From contig NZ_CP133083.1 in assembly GCF_030908545.1 (NCBI RefSeq), positions 2,799,691 through 2,863,690 of the forward strand: a stretch of 64,000 nucleotides of DNA. Reading direction: 5' to 3'. Below, piece after piece: positions 9,020 to 16,838 of this stretch. The stretch comes from Nitrosomonas sp. sh817. Its GTDB lineage: Bacteria > Pseudomonadota > Gammaproteobacteria > Burkholderiales > Nitrosomonadaceae. Each line of letters opens with the position of its first letter. The stretch's first letter is position 1. Position numbers and translations under genes: made by a program. The notes beneath the pieces are model-generated. The model had not been told where the DNA came from. It saw only the letters and a program-made list of their open reading frames with translations, and did not search any database.

Positions 9020-9216
9020 TTATTGCCTTGATTAAATTCTATCAGTACTGCATCAGTCCTTTCTTCGCACCCTCATGCCGCTTTAGTCCAACTTGTTCCC
9101 AATATGCTCGGGAGGCATACAAGAAATATGGTTTCTTGCGAGGAACACGTTTAAGCGTATGGCGCATCCTGCGATGTAATCCTTGGAGTAAAGGCGGTTA
9201 CGAACCTGTACCATAA
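9007..9216 (+). CDS. yidD: Membrane protein insertion efficiency factor YidD
   Basis: A 69-residue protein with the family pattern [20 protein letters not shown] then TCSQYAREA and [17 protein letters not shown]. The conserved cysteines ([12 protein letters not shown]) are present. YidD is a small amphipathic inner-membrane-associated protein that improves YidC-dependent membrane protein insertion. It overlaps the end of rnpA and precedes yidC, the standard order. Confidence 0.96.
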   Translation: MSRLVIALIKFYQYCISPFFAPSCRFSPTCSQYAREAYKKYGFLRGTRLSVWRILRCNPWSKGGYEPVP

Positions 9217-9345
9217 CGATTTCCCCGATCACGCCATCAAAATTATTGAGATAAAATCTGGACAATAAAAAATATTCATTTTCTCGATGCTGAAACAATC
9301 ACTTTATATGATGTTTGTGCTAGAAAAACAACTTGATTAGAAATA

Positions 9346-11253
9346 ATGGAAACAAGAAAACTTATATTAATTATCATCTTCTCTACGTCACTACTTTTTT
9401 TGTGGGACTCATGGCAGAAAGAAGTTTATCCTCCAGCCTCGCAAGCAATGCCTGGAGCAACCTCGAGTGCTACTAACCAGCATCATGATCCATTACCCGT
9501 GCCAGGTGATGAACTAACTTCTGCAACGGCAGAATCCGGCGCGGCTTCCAAAGTGGAAGGCGTCAATCCGTCAGTAACACCCAATCTGTTTAGTATCGGC
9601 GAGAAAATTAAAGTACAAACCGATATGGTTGTCGCTGAAATTGATACAGCGGGTGGCGATATCCGTCAGCTCGGCTTGATCTTGCATCCCTCCAGGGAAG
9701 ACATCAATAAGCCCTATGAGTTATTGCTAGACAAAACAGCACGATTCCAGGTTTCCCAATCGGGGTTAATCGGCGATGGATTACCTAATCATAAAACCAA
9801 ATACTCGGCAGAATCTGACAGCTATCAGTTGGAACCTGGCCAAGATAAAATCGTAGTGCGCCTGAAGGCACCTGAAGAAAATGGCATCCAAGTAACGAAG
9901 CTATATACCTTTCATCGCGGCAGCTATGTCATTGATGTTGAATTTGAAATTGCCAACCATAGCGGATCTGCGATTATTCCATTTTCCTACTTCCAAATGC
10001 TTAGGGACGCAAACGAACCAGCGGGAGCCGGTGCATTGGTTCACTCTTACACTGGTCCCGCAATGTATACGGATTCCGAAAAATTCCTGAAAATTAAATT
10101 TTCCGATTTGGATAAAGGAAAAGCGGAGTATCCGAATAATGACGATAATGGCTGGATTGCCATGTTGGAACATTATTTTCTGACAGCCTGGCTGCCGACG
10201 CCTAATACACCCCGTGAATATTTTGCCAAGCGACTGGCGCCCAACCAATACACAGCGGGTGTGATTGTACCCGTTGGCGTAATTGAAACGGATCAGGTCA
10301 AGAATATCTCGATACCGTTTTATGCGGGTCCACAAGAACAAGACAAACTGGCTGAGTTATCGCCGGGCCTTGAATTGACTGTGGACTACGGTTGGTTAAC
10401 CGTACTGGCTAAACCGCTATTTTGGTTACTGTCTTTTTATCATTCATGGACAGATAACTGGGGGGCGGCAATTATCCTCTTGACCGTTACTGTCAAACTC
10501 CTGTTCTTTCCATTATCCGCCGCCGGTTATCGCTCGATGGCAAAACTGCGGGTTGTAACACCCAAATTGCAACGCATTCGCGAGCAATACGCCAGTGACC
10601 GGCAACGCATGCATCAGGCCATGATGGAATTCTACAAAGAAGAGAAAATTAATCCCATGGGAGGTTGTTTACCGATTCTAGTGCAAATACCGGTATTCAT
10701 CGCGTTGTTCTGGACACTCATGGCAGCTGTTGAGCTACGCTACGCACCGCTTGCGCTGTGGATAACCGACATGTCGGTACCGGATCCCTATTATGTTTTA
10801 CCGGTAATCATGGGGATCTCAATGTGGGTACAATCGAAACTCAGCCCCACTCCGACCGATCCGATACAAGCGAAAGTCATGCAAATCATGCCGTTTGCTT
10901 TCAGTATTTTCTTTTTCTTCTTTCCAGCAGGATTAGTACTTTATTCACTGTGTAACAATATTCTATCGATCACCCAGCAATGGCAAATCACCCGCATGTA
11001 TGAAAATAAAGCAGAAAGTGATGCCAGCAAGGATAAAGATAAGAAGAAAGGCAAGGGTAAGCCTGAACCGGTTTCCGAGAAGCCTCTTTTGACTGCTACT
11101 GTGGAAAAGGAAGGTTCTGCGGAAACAACTACGGCTGTCAGCACCGAACAAAAAGTGGAGCAACAACCTCAACCGGCAGCAGCTTCCACAAAAACCAAAG
11201 CACCGGCAAAAGCTAAAAGCGGGACTCCGGCCAGGAAAACCAGAAAAAAATAG
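9346..11253 (+). CDS. yidC: Membrane protein insertase YidC, long form with extended basic tail
   Basis: A 635-residue insertase for inner-membrane proteins. The first helix (ILIIIFSTSLLFLWDSW, residues 7-24) is followed by a large periplasmic domain. The conserved five-helix insertase core spans about residues 345-545, with NWGAAIILLTVTVKLLFFPL and INPMGGCLPILVQIPVFIAL. The family normally ends soon after the last helix. Here about 85 extra residues rich in K, A, E and P follow (from about residue 550), a charged cytosolic tail likely to contact ribosomes or rRNA. The gene is followed by a clear intrinsic terminator. Confidence 0.96.
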   Translation: METRKLILIIIFSTSLLFLWDSWQKEVYPPASQAMPGATSSATNQHHDPLPVPGDELTSATAESGAASKVEGVNPSVTPNLFSIGEKIKVQTDMVVAEIDTAGGDIRQLGLILHPSREDINKPYELLLDKTARFQVSQSGLIGDGLPNHKTKYSAESDSYQLEPGQDKIVVRLKAPEENGIQVTKLYTFHRGSYVIDVEFEIANHSGSAIIPFSYFQMLRDANEPAGAGALVHSYTGPAMYTDSEKFLKIKFSDLDKGKAEYPNNDDNGWIAMLEHYFLTAWLPTPNTPREYFAKRLAPNQYTAGVIVPVGVIETDQVKNISIPFYAGPQEQDKLAELSPGLELTVDYGWLTVLAKPLFWLLSFYHSWTDNWGAAIILLTVTVKLLFFPLSAAGYRSMAKLRVVTPKLQRIREQYASDRQRMHQAMMEFYKEEKINPMGGCLPILVQIPVFIALFWTLMAAVELRYAPLALWITDMSVPDPYYVLPVIMGISMWVQSKLSPTPTDPIQAKVMQIMPFAFSIFFFFFPAGLVLYSLCNNILSITQQWQITRMYENKAESDASKDKDKKKGKGKPEPVSEKPLLTATVEKEGSAETTTAVSTEQKVEQQPQPAAASTKTKAPAKAKSGTPARKTRKK

Positions 11254-11263
11254 CACTCTGCAT

Positions 11264-11300
11264 GGCCGGTTGATCTTCTGAATAACCGGCCTTATTTTTT
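11264..11300 (+). terminator. Rho-independent terminator after yidC
   Basis: A perfect 8-bp stem GGCCGGTT (11264-11271) and AACCGGCC (11284-11291) with a 12-base loop is followed by TTATTTTTT (11292-11300). It separates yidC from mnmE, so mnmE needs its own promoter or read-through. Confidence 0.85.
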
Positions 11301-11326
11301 GCGGATGCAGTCTCCGGAGTCATTTA

Positions 11327-12682
11327 ATCGTTAGCACTGAAATCATTGCCGCCATTGCAACTCCACCCGGCCGCGGTGGAATCGGGGTAATTCGCATTTC
11401 TGGCAAGGATCTAACAACACTTGCCAAAGTAATACTCGGTAAGCTTCCAAAACCACGCTTCGCCAGTTTCAGCAATTTTCTGGATACTGAAGGCCACATC
11501 GTTGATCAAGGCATTGCGCTCTACTTCCCGGCGCCCCATTCATATACCGGTGAAGATGTGCTGGAACTGCAAGGTCATGGCGGCCCCGCTGTGATGAATT
11601 TACTGCTTGCAAATTGTCTTGCAGCCGGAGCGCGTTTAGCGCAACCCGGCGAATTTACGCTCCGGGCTTATCTCAATCATAAAATTGATTTAGTTCAAGC
11701 TGAAAGTGTTGCGGCCATTATCGAGGCCAGCACAAACGAAGCCGCCCGGTGTGCGATGGGCTCTTTACAAGGTAATTTCTCAACCAAGATACACGAGCTA
11801 GTCAACGCACTGATTACGCTGCGCATGCTCATTGAAGCAACTCTGGATTTCCCCGAAGATGAGACCGAGAACTTGGATGCCCTGGGAATTGACGAAAAAC
11901 TGGTGCAAATTCATCAAAAACTGGAGCAGATAACGCTGTCAGCACAGCAAGGAAACATGTTGCAGGAAGGTATCCGGATCGCGCTTGTGGGAGCCCCGAA
12001 TGCAGGAAAATCGAGTTTGCTTAATCAGTTAGTGCAAGAAGAAGCAGCCATAGTCACCGACATTCCCGGCACGACCCGTGATTCCATTCAGCGCACCATT
12101 AGCATCGCCGGAATCCCGATTCATATCATTGATACAGCCGGACTCAGAGAAACCCATGATATTGTCGAACAAAAGGGTATCGAACGCACGCATGCCGCAA
12201 TTCACAGTGCCAATATGGTGCTTTACTTGATCGACATTAATCAGCGTCCGATCAATTCCGCGGATCCGATTCAGCAGTTTCTTCCAAGCGGTAAACCGCA
12301 AATCACGATATTCAATAAAATTGACTTAATTCACCAGCAGCCTGAAGTTAATGAACTGAAAAATGGACTCATTATTTATCTTTCCGCGAAAACCGGAGCA
12401 GGAATCGACCTGCTGCGCGAGAAAATACTGGATCTGGCGGGGTGGCAATTCAATCATGCGGGAGAAGGTTTATTCATGGCCAGACAGCGTCATCTCGAAG
12501 CTTTGAAGCTGGCCCAAACACATGTTACGAATGCACAATCAGTGACTATGCGGGAAAATCAACTGGAAATCCTTGCAGAAGAATTACGGCTCGCGCAAGG
12601 TGCCTTATCATCCATTACCGGAGAATTTACTGCCGACGATTTATTGGGTGAAATTTTTTCCCGCTTTTGCATAGGAAAATAG
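11327..12682 (+). CDS. mnmE: tRNA uridine-5-carboxymethylaminomethyl(34) synthesis GTPase MnmE, non-canonical start
   Basis: A GTPase that with MnmG modifies the wobble uridine of several tRNAs. The N-terminal tetrahydrofolate-binding domain starts IIAAIATPPGRGGIGVIRIS. The G domain has GAPNAGKSSLLNQ (about residue 221), DIPGTTRD and DTAGL. The protein ends in the family's CIGK motif. The domain is read in frame from about 11339, but from the stop at 11279 until GTG 11558 there is no ATG, GTG or TTG. A GGAG at 11316-11319 places the start at ATC 11327 (then VSTEIIAAI), giving 451 residues, the usual length. GTG 11558 would delete the first 77 residues. Confidence 0.88.
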   Translation: MVSTEIIAAIATPPGRGGIGVIRISGKDLTTLAKVILGKLPKPRFASFSNFLDTEGHIVDQGIALYFPAPHSYTGEDVLELQGHGGPAVMNLLLANCLAAGARLAQPGEFTLRAYLNHKIDLVQAESVAAIIEASTNEAARCAMGSLQGNFSTKIHELVNALITLRMLIEATLDFPEDETENLDALGIDEKLVQIHQKLEQITLSAQQGNMLQEGIRIALVGAPNAGKSSLLNQLVQEEAAIVTDIPGTTRDSIQRTISIAGIPIHIIDTAGLRETHDIVEQKGIERTHAAIHSANMVLYLIDINQRPINSADPIQQFLPSGKPQITIFNKIDLIHQQPEVNELKNGLIIYLSAKTGAGIDLLREKILDLAGWQFNHAGEGLFMARQRHLEALKLAQTHVTNAQSVTMRENQLEILAEELRLAQGALSSITGEFTADDLLGEIFSRFCIGK

Positions 12683-12737
12683 AAAAAAGCCTTTGCACAA
12701 AACCGTTCCCTGCGATACCGGGATTTAGAGTATTCTT

Positions 12738-13109
12738 TTAATTATGCTGTAATTGCTCGTACCAGCGCTGCTTGATCTCTTGACGTTTTTGAACAGGCAA
12801 TTGCTCCAACTTCCTGAATCGTTCTCTTGCCTGTTTTCGCTGCTCAGCGGTTAATAAATACCAGCTTTGCATCTGTGATTGAGCGCGCTGTTGTTCAATC
12901 GGATTCATATTAGGATAGCGCCTTGCAACGCCTAACCACTTTTTCTTCCGGGCGGATTCCATATCGTCCCAGAATTCCGCCAGCGGTTCCAGAATTTTCT
13001 GCTGCTGAATAGTTAACTCTTTCCACCGCGGTCTGCTAGGTTCAGCAACAGCCTCTAAAGTAAAAAACAAATACAAACCGCAGAGTACTATTAATCGATA
13101 TCCAGCCAT
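12738..13109 (-). CDS. DUF3106 domain protein, secreted
   Basis: A 123-residue protein with a signal peptide (LIVLCGLYLFFTLEAVA, residues 6-22). A charged helical domain rich in W, Q and R follows, with repeats of the type LxxQQQxxLxPLxxxWxxM and RFRKLEQLPVQKRQEIKQRW. This is the DUF3106 pattern, which resembles periplasmic stress proteins of the CpxP/Spy helical class, though homology is not proven. It overlaps the end of the DUF3619 gene by 19 bp and is the third gene of the sigma-factor operon, so it probably responds to the same envelope signal. Confidence 0.8.
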   Translation of the reverse strand: MAGYRLIVLCGLYLFFTLEAVAEPSRPRWKELTIQQQKILEPLAEFWDDMESARKKKWLGVARRYPNMNPIEQQRAQSQMQSWYLLTAEQRKQARERFRKLEQLPVQKRQEIKQRWYEQLQHN

Positions 13110-13462
13110 TCCTCAAACTCATTGTCTATGTAGGCATCAACCGGCAATTCATCAGCCAAGATTTGAACATCAATAGCCATGTTATTATCGTGTTCAAAAA
13201 ATTGCGTAAGAAAAACATTCATCATTATAAACAGGACGGTCAATAATAATAACAACTTCCCGGCATCATGATGACCACCGGACCTTCCATATACCGAATT
13301 GCCACGGCCGGAATTGATTAACTTCAATGATTCAGGTTCACATTGTTCCAATGCAGCCCGGCGAGCGGATTGCAGCCGGTACAAAGTACTTTGCTTTATG
13401 GTCTCGTTGGTACTTTGATCCAACAGCGTGACAACTTTCTTCCCAAATTCATGCTCGTTCAT
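13091..13462 (-). CDS. DUF3619 family protein, putative anti-sigma partner
   Basis: A 123-residue protein starting at ATG 13462, chosen because AGGAG lies nine bases upstream; a longer frame upstream overlaps the sigma-factor coding end and is not needed. A cytosolic N-terminal helix region (FGKKVVTLLDQSTNETIKQ, then LYRLQSARRAAL) is followed by a single membrane helix (LLLLLTVLFIMMNVFLTQFF, about residues 68-90) and an acidic periplasmic tail ending EFEEWLDID. Its position directly after an ECF sigma gene and its topology suggest an anti-sigma or membrane-sensor role. That is inference; DUF3619 has no proven function that I know of. Confidence 0.78.
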   Translation of the reverse strand: MNEHEFGKKVVTLLDQSTNETIKQSTLYRLQSARRAALEQCEPESLKLINSGRGNSVYGRSGGHHDAGKLLLLLTVLFIMMNVFLTQFFEHDNNMAIDVQILADELPVDAYIDNEFEEWLDID

Positions 13463-14025
13463 AATTCCACTCCTTTTGCTTTGAGTATTGTAGCTAAAGA
13501 ATGAGCTGCACGGGAACAATGTGTTTTAACACTTCCTTCCGAACATTTCATAATGATAGCCGTTTCCGCTAAACTCATTTCTTCCCAATAACGCAATATA
13601 AAGGCTTCGCGTTGACGAGGCGGGAGAATTTGAAGCGACTCCTCAATTAGCGCAATGAGCTGTGTTTTCTCAATTTGAGCTTCCGGGTCATTGGAATCTT
13701 GTTTAACTTGCAGCGTTTCGAGAATGTCGAACTCTTCCTGATTCTTATCCTGATCCTTGGGCGTGAACGCAGAAAAGAGCGTGGTCCAAAGCGTGCGGAT
13801 TTTTTGCCGGCGGTAGAAATCGCGAATGGTATTTTGCAGAATGCGTTGAAACAACAGCGGTAACTCCTCAGCGGGCCGTCCAGCATAGTTCGCAGTCAGT
13901 TTCATCATCGAATCCTGTACGATATCCAATGCAGCCTGCTCATCATGAACCGCAAATATGGCTTGCTTATAGGCGCGCCTCTCGGTTGCAGCCAGAAAAT
14001 CTGAAAGTTCTTGTCGAGTAGCCAG
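13459..14025 (-). CDS. ECF-type RNA polymerase sigma factor, non-canonical start
   Basis: A group 4 sigma factor of about 188 residues. Region 2 covers roughly residues 10-85 (ELSDFLAATERRAYKQAIFA, then DEQAALDIVQDSMMKL) and region 4 covers 115-185 (LPPRQREAFILRYWEEMSLA, then CSEGSVKTHCSRAAHSLA). It directs transcription of a small regulon, probably including its own operon. Region 2.1 lies upstream of the first usable TTG (13929). Between that TTG and the in-frame TAA upstream no ATG or GTG exists. CTG at 14025 fits best: AAAGG lies eight bases before it and it gives LATRQELSDFL. The stop overlaps the DUF3619 start by four bases. Confidence 0.85.
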   Translation of the reverse strand: MATRQELSDFLAATERRAYKQAIFAVHDEQAALDIVQDSMMKLTANYAGRPAEELPLLFQRILQNTIRDFYRRQKIRTLWTTLFSAFTPKDQDKNQEEFDILETLQVKQDSNDPEAQIEKTQLIALIEESLQILPPRQREAFILRYWEEMSLAETAIIMKCSEGSVKTHCSRAAHSLATILKAKGVEL

Positions 14026-14380
14026 GATAGCAACCTTTAGGAATGTATAAAACGCATGTGTAAAAGTTTAAAATAATCAATGTAAAATTTTTGTAAAATG
14101 GGTGATAAATTACTTCATAAACCCGTCATTTCTTCACCCCAAGGGTTCATGACTATTAGTTTGAAAGTTTTTCTCCAATAAATCCAAGGAAATGCAGAAT
14201 AAATCGGTATCCAAAACGAGATGCAAGTCGGATGAAGTCAAATCAAGGAAATGAGACATTTCATAAAGATCAGTGAGCTTCCGGATGCCGCCCAACGCAG
14301 CAAATCGCTGACGCAGGTAAGTAATCTGTGTTTCCCCAAGGAAAAGCCGCGATTACCAACCAACCTAAAGGTTTGCTACC
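14026..14380. other. 355-bp gap between divergent sigma-factor and yacG genes
   Basis: No convincing gene is seen. The part nearest the sigma factor is AT-rich and has two TGTAAAAT copies 11 bp apart (about 14081-14098), plus a related GTGTAAAA at about 14058, possible regulator sites for the sigma operon. The yacG-proximal part contains a 49-codon ORF (14251-14400) that overlaps yacG and lacks a well-spaced ribosome binding site. I do not call it. Confidence 0.4.
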
Positions 14381-14569
14381 ATGCAACAACGCATCGTTAA
14401 CTGCCCGCAATGCGGTAAGCCTGTCGCTTGGGAAACTTCCAGCCTTTTCCGGCCATTCTGTTCCGAACGCTGCAAGATAAACGATCTGTCGCAATGGGCA
14501 CAAGAATCGTACCGCGTTCCGGATTCTCAAACCAATCCCGAAGATAACACAGGCACTGAGTCGACATGA
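14381..14569 (+). CDS. yacG: DNA gyrase inhibitor YacG (zinc-binding)
   Basis: A 62-residue protein with the zinc-binding four-cysteine pattern CPQCGKP (residues 6-12) and FCSERCKINDL (about 28-38), then a W (SQWAQESYRVP) in the variable tail. YacG binds GyrB and can inhibit gyrase. It normally sits with coaE and zapD; here those are absent and it overlaps the start of a diguanylate cyclase gene by 4 bp. Confidence 0.93.
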   Translation: MQQRIVNCPQCGKPVAWETSSLFRPFCSERCKINDLSQWAQESYRVPDSQTNPEDNTGTEST

Positions 14570-15690
14570 TGAATGAATCAATCTACGATCAGAACCGGGA
14601 ACTTCAGCGCAAGCTGGATCAACTGCTGAAGCAGGCCAGAGCCAATGAAAAGAAACAAGAGTTATATGAAACATTTGGTTTTGAAATCATCGGCGCCAGC
14701 ACACCCAAACAATTGCGCGATTTGTTGTTGTCTCAGATTGTTTCCCGTTTTCAGCTATTGGATGTGGTGTTATGCCTCATCGATCATCATAAAGACACTG
14801 AACGATTATTTTTTGACCGGGATGAAGAAGTGCGCATACAACTTGAAAACAAGCTACAGATACTCGATACCTTAAAAGACGCGGAAATCATCCAATCGCT
14901 GGTAAACCGTCCCTTGCTAGGAGTGGATGCGCTCAAAAAATACCCATGGATGATCGCCAATCTGAAAGCCAAGAATCAAATTCGAAGCGCTGCATTTTTG
15001 CCTCTGCTGCGCAGCGATCGAGTCATCGGTGCGTTATTAATGCTTAGCCATGATCCGCATCGTTACCAAGAAGGCGTTGGGACACTGTTTCTGCAGAAAT
15101 TATCGGCGATGACGGCAGTGGCGGTAGAGAATTGCCTCAATCAACAAAGATTGAAGGAAATCAGTTATCAGGATGTACTCACGCAAGCATACAACCGGCG
15201 CTACTTTGATCTGCGGTTTAAAGACGAAATCGCCCGATGTGTACGCTGGGACGACGATCTGATCTGCATGTTTCTCGATGTCGATTATTTCAAGAAAATA
15301 AACGATACCTATGGGCATCAAACCGGTGATTTGGTACTGCGGCGAATGGTCAGCCTGATCAAAGAACAAGTTAGATCGTGCGATATCGTAGCGCGCTATG
15401 GCGGCGAGGAATTTGTTGTCGCGTTACCTTCCACCACCTTGCAGGCAGCGCACGAAATCGCGGAACGCTTGCGTCTGGCAATATGTTCCACACCCATGAG
15501 TTTTCTGAATAAACAATTCAAGGTATCCATTTCAATCGGAATGGCCAGTCTGAGAGGATTGTTAACCGCGCAGCAACATGATGTGGATTTTATCTGCTCA
15601 ACCTTGCTCGATAGCGCAGATAAGGCTCTTTATGAAGCCAAGGAAGGCGGCAGAAACCAGGTCGCGGTTTACGTCAACCGCATTCTCTAA
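14566..15690 (+). CDS. Diguanylate cyclase with GAF/DUF484-like sensor domain
   Basis: A 374-residue protein. Residues 5-35 form a coiled coil, residues 40-190 a GAF/DUF484-like ligand-sensing domain (IVSRFQLLDVVLCLID and LPLLRSDRVIGALLMLSHDP). Residues 205-372 are a GGDEF domain making cyclic-di-GMP. The active site is GGEEF (about 279-283), and an intact RSCD inhibitory I-site lies five residues before it, so product feedback is expected. There are no membrane helices, so it is cytosolic. The stop codon TAA at 15688-15690 falls on the end of a dispersed repeat, so the last residues border on element sequence. Confidence 0.9.
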   Translation: MMNESIYDQNRELQRKLDQLLKQARANEKKQELYETFGFEIIGASTPKQLRDLLLSQIVSRFQLLDVVLCLIDHHKDTERLFFDRDEEVRIQLENKLQILDTLKDAEIIQSLVNRPLLGVDALKKYPWMIANLKAKNQIRSAAFLPLLRSDRVIGALLMLSHDPHRYQEGVGTLFLQKLSAMTAVAVENCLNQQRLKEISYQDVLTQAYNRRYFDLRFKDEIARCVRWDDDLICMFLDVDYFKKINDTYGHQTGDLVLRRMVSLIKEQVRSCDIVARYGGEEFVVALPSTTLQAAHEIAERLRLAICSTPMSFLNKQFKVSISIGMASLRGLLTAQQHDVDFICSTLLDSADKALYEAKEGGRNQVAVYVNRIL

Positions 15691-15836
15691 GGGAGTTCTG
15701 ATTAATTCGGCGAACGAGATAAAGCACGAGGCGCACGGCACAAAGCGACCGAGACATATCAACAAGATAGGCGGGAAAGCGAGTACCGCGCAACGAAGTG
15801 ATTCGTTCGTATAGCCAATTAATCAGCGCTTCCCTA
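15688..15836 (+). repeat. Dispersed repeat copy A (about 149 bp, inverted ends)
   Basis: An element with imperfect terminal inverted repeats: the left end is TAAGGGAGTTCTGATTAATT and the right end is the reverse complement of TAGGGAAGCGCTGATTAATT. Copy C at 52752-52899 is nearly the same in opposite orientation. Shared blocks include the segments around GAGGCGCACGG and CCGAGACATATCAA. It has no protein-coding capacity of its own. Its two ends hold the stop codons of the two convergent flanking genes. It looks like a MITE-type element; I do not know a name for the family. Confidence 0.85.
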
Positions 15837-16826
15837 AGGAAACGCGGACTCATTCGACTCTCCAATTCCGCGCATCATCGCAATCCCGTGCGCACCAAAC
15901 TCTTGCGCTATTGCCAGATCGGCTGAACATAATCCGCCCAGCGCATAAACCGGTAACGAATAGCCGCGAATCAAGGCAGCAAACCTGCGCCAACCCAAGG
16001 GCGGCATACCGGGATGCGTCAAAGTCGGCTGCACCGGCCCCAGCACGGCAAAATCCAAGCCCAGCCGTTCTGCAGCAACAAGCTCTTCACTATTATGACA
16101 AGACGCACCGCACAATCCATCATCCGGATCGAGGCGAGACGGCAAAGCCATCAGTTGCGATGCAGTCAAATGCACGCCATCCGCGCCAAGCTCGCGCGCC
16201 AACGCCAGATCGCCATTTATCAGAACTTTTGCTTGCGCACGATGCGCCATCGACAACACATCCCCCGCAAATTTCTTTAATTCCGCCTTCGCCATCTGTT
16301 TTTCACGGATTTGCAACAAACGTACGCCTTGCGACAGTGCTCGTTCGATCTTGTCCAAAGCCGGTTGAATACCTATTCCGGAAGCATTCGTAACGGCATA
16401 AACCGGTGGCAGTGACAGCGCCCGTAGAATCGGATCGTTGGCGGGTAAAACCGGAGCGACTGTCACTTGTTGCGGCAGCTGCCAGCACAAGCTCTGGTTT
16501 TCTCTGGGTATCATCATGCCTTCCCACGCCACCACGCGAAAAAAATTCAACCGGACCGTCGCGTGCGGGTATTCAAAAACTTTCGTGATCCATGGATAAG
16601 CAAGCCGGACCTGGATCGCAAGCTCCTCCCACAACTCGCGTTCCAGCGCGTGCATCGGCGATTCACTCGGTTCTACCTTACCGCCGGGAAATTCCCAATA
16701 ACCGGCATAAACCTTTCCTTCCGGCCGTTGCGCCAGCAGGAACTGTCCATCCGCTTGTATTATCACTGCGGCAACAACTTCAACGACCGGAGTTGCATGC
16801 ATAACCGCCTGAACACTAACTTCCAT
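15834..16826 (-). CDS. Bifunctional Nudix hydrolase / thiamine-phosphate-synthase-like protein
   Basis: A 330-residue fusion. Residues 12-140 are a MutT-type Nudix domain with the complete box GKVEPSESPMHALERELWEE (about 48-67), which cleaves oxidised nucleotides such as 8-oxo-dGTP. Residues 150-325 are a ThiE-like TIM barrel (VRLLQIREKQM, then ADGVHLTASQL and FAVLGPVQPTLTHPG). This fusion is common in beta- and gammaproteobacteria. The ThiE half may keep thiamine synthase activity or act as a TenI-like isomerase. The final residues (AFP and stop) come from the adjoining repeat element, so the original C-terminus may have been replaced. Confidence 0.9.
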   Translation of the reverse strand: MEVSVQAVMHATPVVEVVAAVIIQADGQFLLAQRPEGKVYAGYWEFPGGKVEPSESPMHALERELWEELAIQVRLAYPWITKVFEYPHATVRLNFFRVVAWEGMMIPRENQSLCWQLPQQVTVAPVLPANDPILRALSLPPVYAVTNASGIGIQPALDKIERALSQGVRLLQIREKQMAKAELKKFAGDVLSMAHRAQAKVLINGDLALARELGADGVHLTASQLMALPSRLDPDDGLCGASCHNSEELVAAERLGLDFAVLGPVQPTLTHPGMPPLGWRRFAALIRGYSLPVYALGGLCSADLAIAQEFGAHGIAMMRGIGESNESAFP

Positions 16827-16838
16827 ACTTTTCCGCCG

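Noticed and set aside
14251..14400. 49-codon ORF overlapping the start of yacG
   Set aside because: The AAGGAA motif is too close to the ATG for good initiation, and the translation shows no recognisable feature.
15578..15814. 78-codon ORF reading into repeat copy A
   Set aside because: It is out of frame with the diguanylate cyclase and ends inside the dispersed repeat; the similar ORF in copy C just reflects the shared repeat.
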